6,012 bases of DNA, from assembly GCA_002393975.1 (NCBI GenBank), contig DGSM01000023.1, positions 1 through 6,012 on the forward strand, given 5' to 3'. Position numbers and translations under genes: made by a program. Below are positions 5,784-6,012 of this stretch, piece by piece. Numbering within the stretch: position 1 is the stretch's first letter; each line of letters starts with the position of its first letter. Below the pieces are notes generated by a model. The model did no database searches and had not been told where the DNA came from. It saw only the letters and a list, made by a program, of their open reading frames with translations. The DNA is from Clostridiales bacterium UBA4362 (lineage in GTDB: Bacteria > Bacillota > Clostridia > TANB77 > CAG-508).

Positions 5784-5812
5784 AATATACTAAAGAATAC
5801 ATATTTATGTAA
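5784..5812 (-). promoter_or_regulatory. Possible promoter of the two-gene membrane-protein operon
   Basis: The minus strand shows TTACAT (5807-5812), 17 bases, then TATATT (5784-5789), with the start predicted near 5777 and a leader of about 75 bases. A 14-base palindrome, TACATA-TT-TATGTA on the plus strand (5798-5811), overlaps the -35 and spacer and could be an operator. A second candidate further down is TTTAGA (5775-5780), 16 bases, TATAAT (5753-5758). In such AT-rich DNA I cannot choose firmly between them. Confidence 0.4.
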
Positions 5813-5818
5813 TCTAAC

Positions 5819-5844
5819 AAAAAAAGAAGTAGCAAGGCTACTTC
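5819..5844 (-). terminator. Intrinsic terminator of the tRNA cluster
   Basis: On the minus strand GAAGTAGC, a three-base loop CTT and GCTACTTC form a perfect 8-bp hairpin followed by seven Ts. It begins 8 bases after the 3' end of the tRNA-Phe gene, so it ends the tRNA transcript and separates it from the membrane-protein operon. Confidence 0.92.
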
Positions 5845-5852
5845 ATTAAGTA

Positions 5853-5928
<76 letters not shown>

Positions 5929-5961
5929 ATCAAAATAAAAAAAATACCATTTATAAAAAAA

Positions 5962-6012
5962 TGGCGACCTGAATCGGGCTCGAACCGACGACCTCTAGCG
6001 TGACAGGCTAGC
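5962..6012 (-). tRNA. tRNA-Asp (anticodon GTC), 5' part outside the window
   Basis: The 3' 51 bases are present. The anticodon stem is CTAGC/GCTAG, the loop CTGTCAC carries GTC for aspartate, the variable loop is AGGTC, and the T stem GTCGG/CCGAT has loop TTCGAGC. The acceptor strand TCAGGTC is followed by discriminator G, as usual for tRNA-Asp, and an encoded CCA. The acceptor 5' strand and D arm lie beyond the right edge. Confidence 0.95.

Overview
The window is strongly AT-rich. Every gene I can support lies on the minus strand, so transcription runs from high to low coordinates. It looks chromosomal and comes from a low-GC Bacillota, most likely a Clostridia-like lineage. The grounds are AGGAGG-type ribosome binding sites, TTGACA/TATAAT promoters, TAA at all six visible stop codons, tRNAs with encoded CCA, and the MEP-pathway gene ispH. 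I cannot name the genus. I see no transposase, integrase, CRISPR array or phage gene.

In transcription order (right to left), the window starts with the 3' part of a tRNA-Asp gene and a complete tRNA-Phe gene. A clear intrinsic terminator at 5819-5844 closes this tRNA cluster. Next come two small, overlapping, unrecognised membrane-protein genes (5433-5702 and 4951-5433). Both carry an HNPxIxxS motif just before a membrane segment, on what should be the outer face.

After them lies a 210-base non-coding stretch (4740-4950). It holds a textbook promoter (TTGACA, 17 bases, TATAAT), a duplicated palindromic site over and just downstream of the -10 box, and, about 110 bases on, a strong intrinsic terminator. 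Almost no coding capacity lies between promoter and terminator. It is either a small RNA gene or an attenuated leader for the gene that follows. This is the most interesting part of the window.

Then comes a three-gene unit: a PLP-dependent alanine racemase family protein (3639-4733), an ABC transporter ATPase (2876-3619) and its large multi-pass permease (1233-2876). The spacing is 19 bases between the first two, and the ATPase stop and permease start share one base. A perfect 16-bp inverted repeat is embedded in the start of the permease coding sequence. A terminator at 1127-1163 ends the unit.

IspH (202-1068) follows with its own promoter. Thirteen bases after it is the start of an unrecognised reading frame that runs off the left edge. 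The racemase (D-alanine for peptidoglycan) and IspH (isoprenoid precursors, needed for undecaprenyl carrier lipid) are both envelope-related housekeeping enzymes. The substrate of the ABC transporter cannot be told from the sequence.
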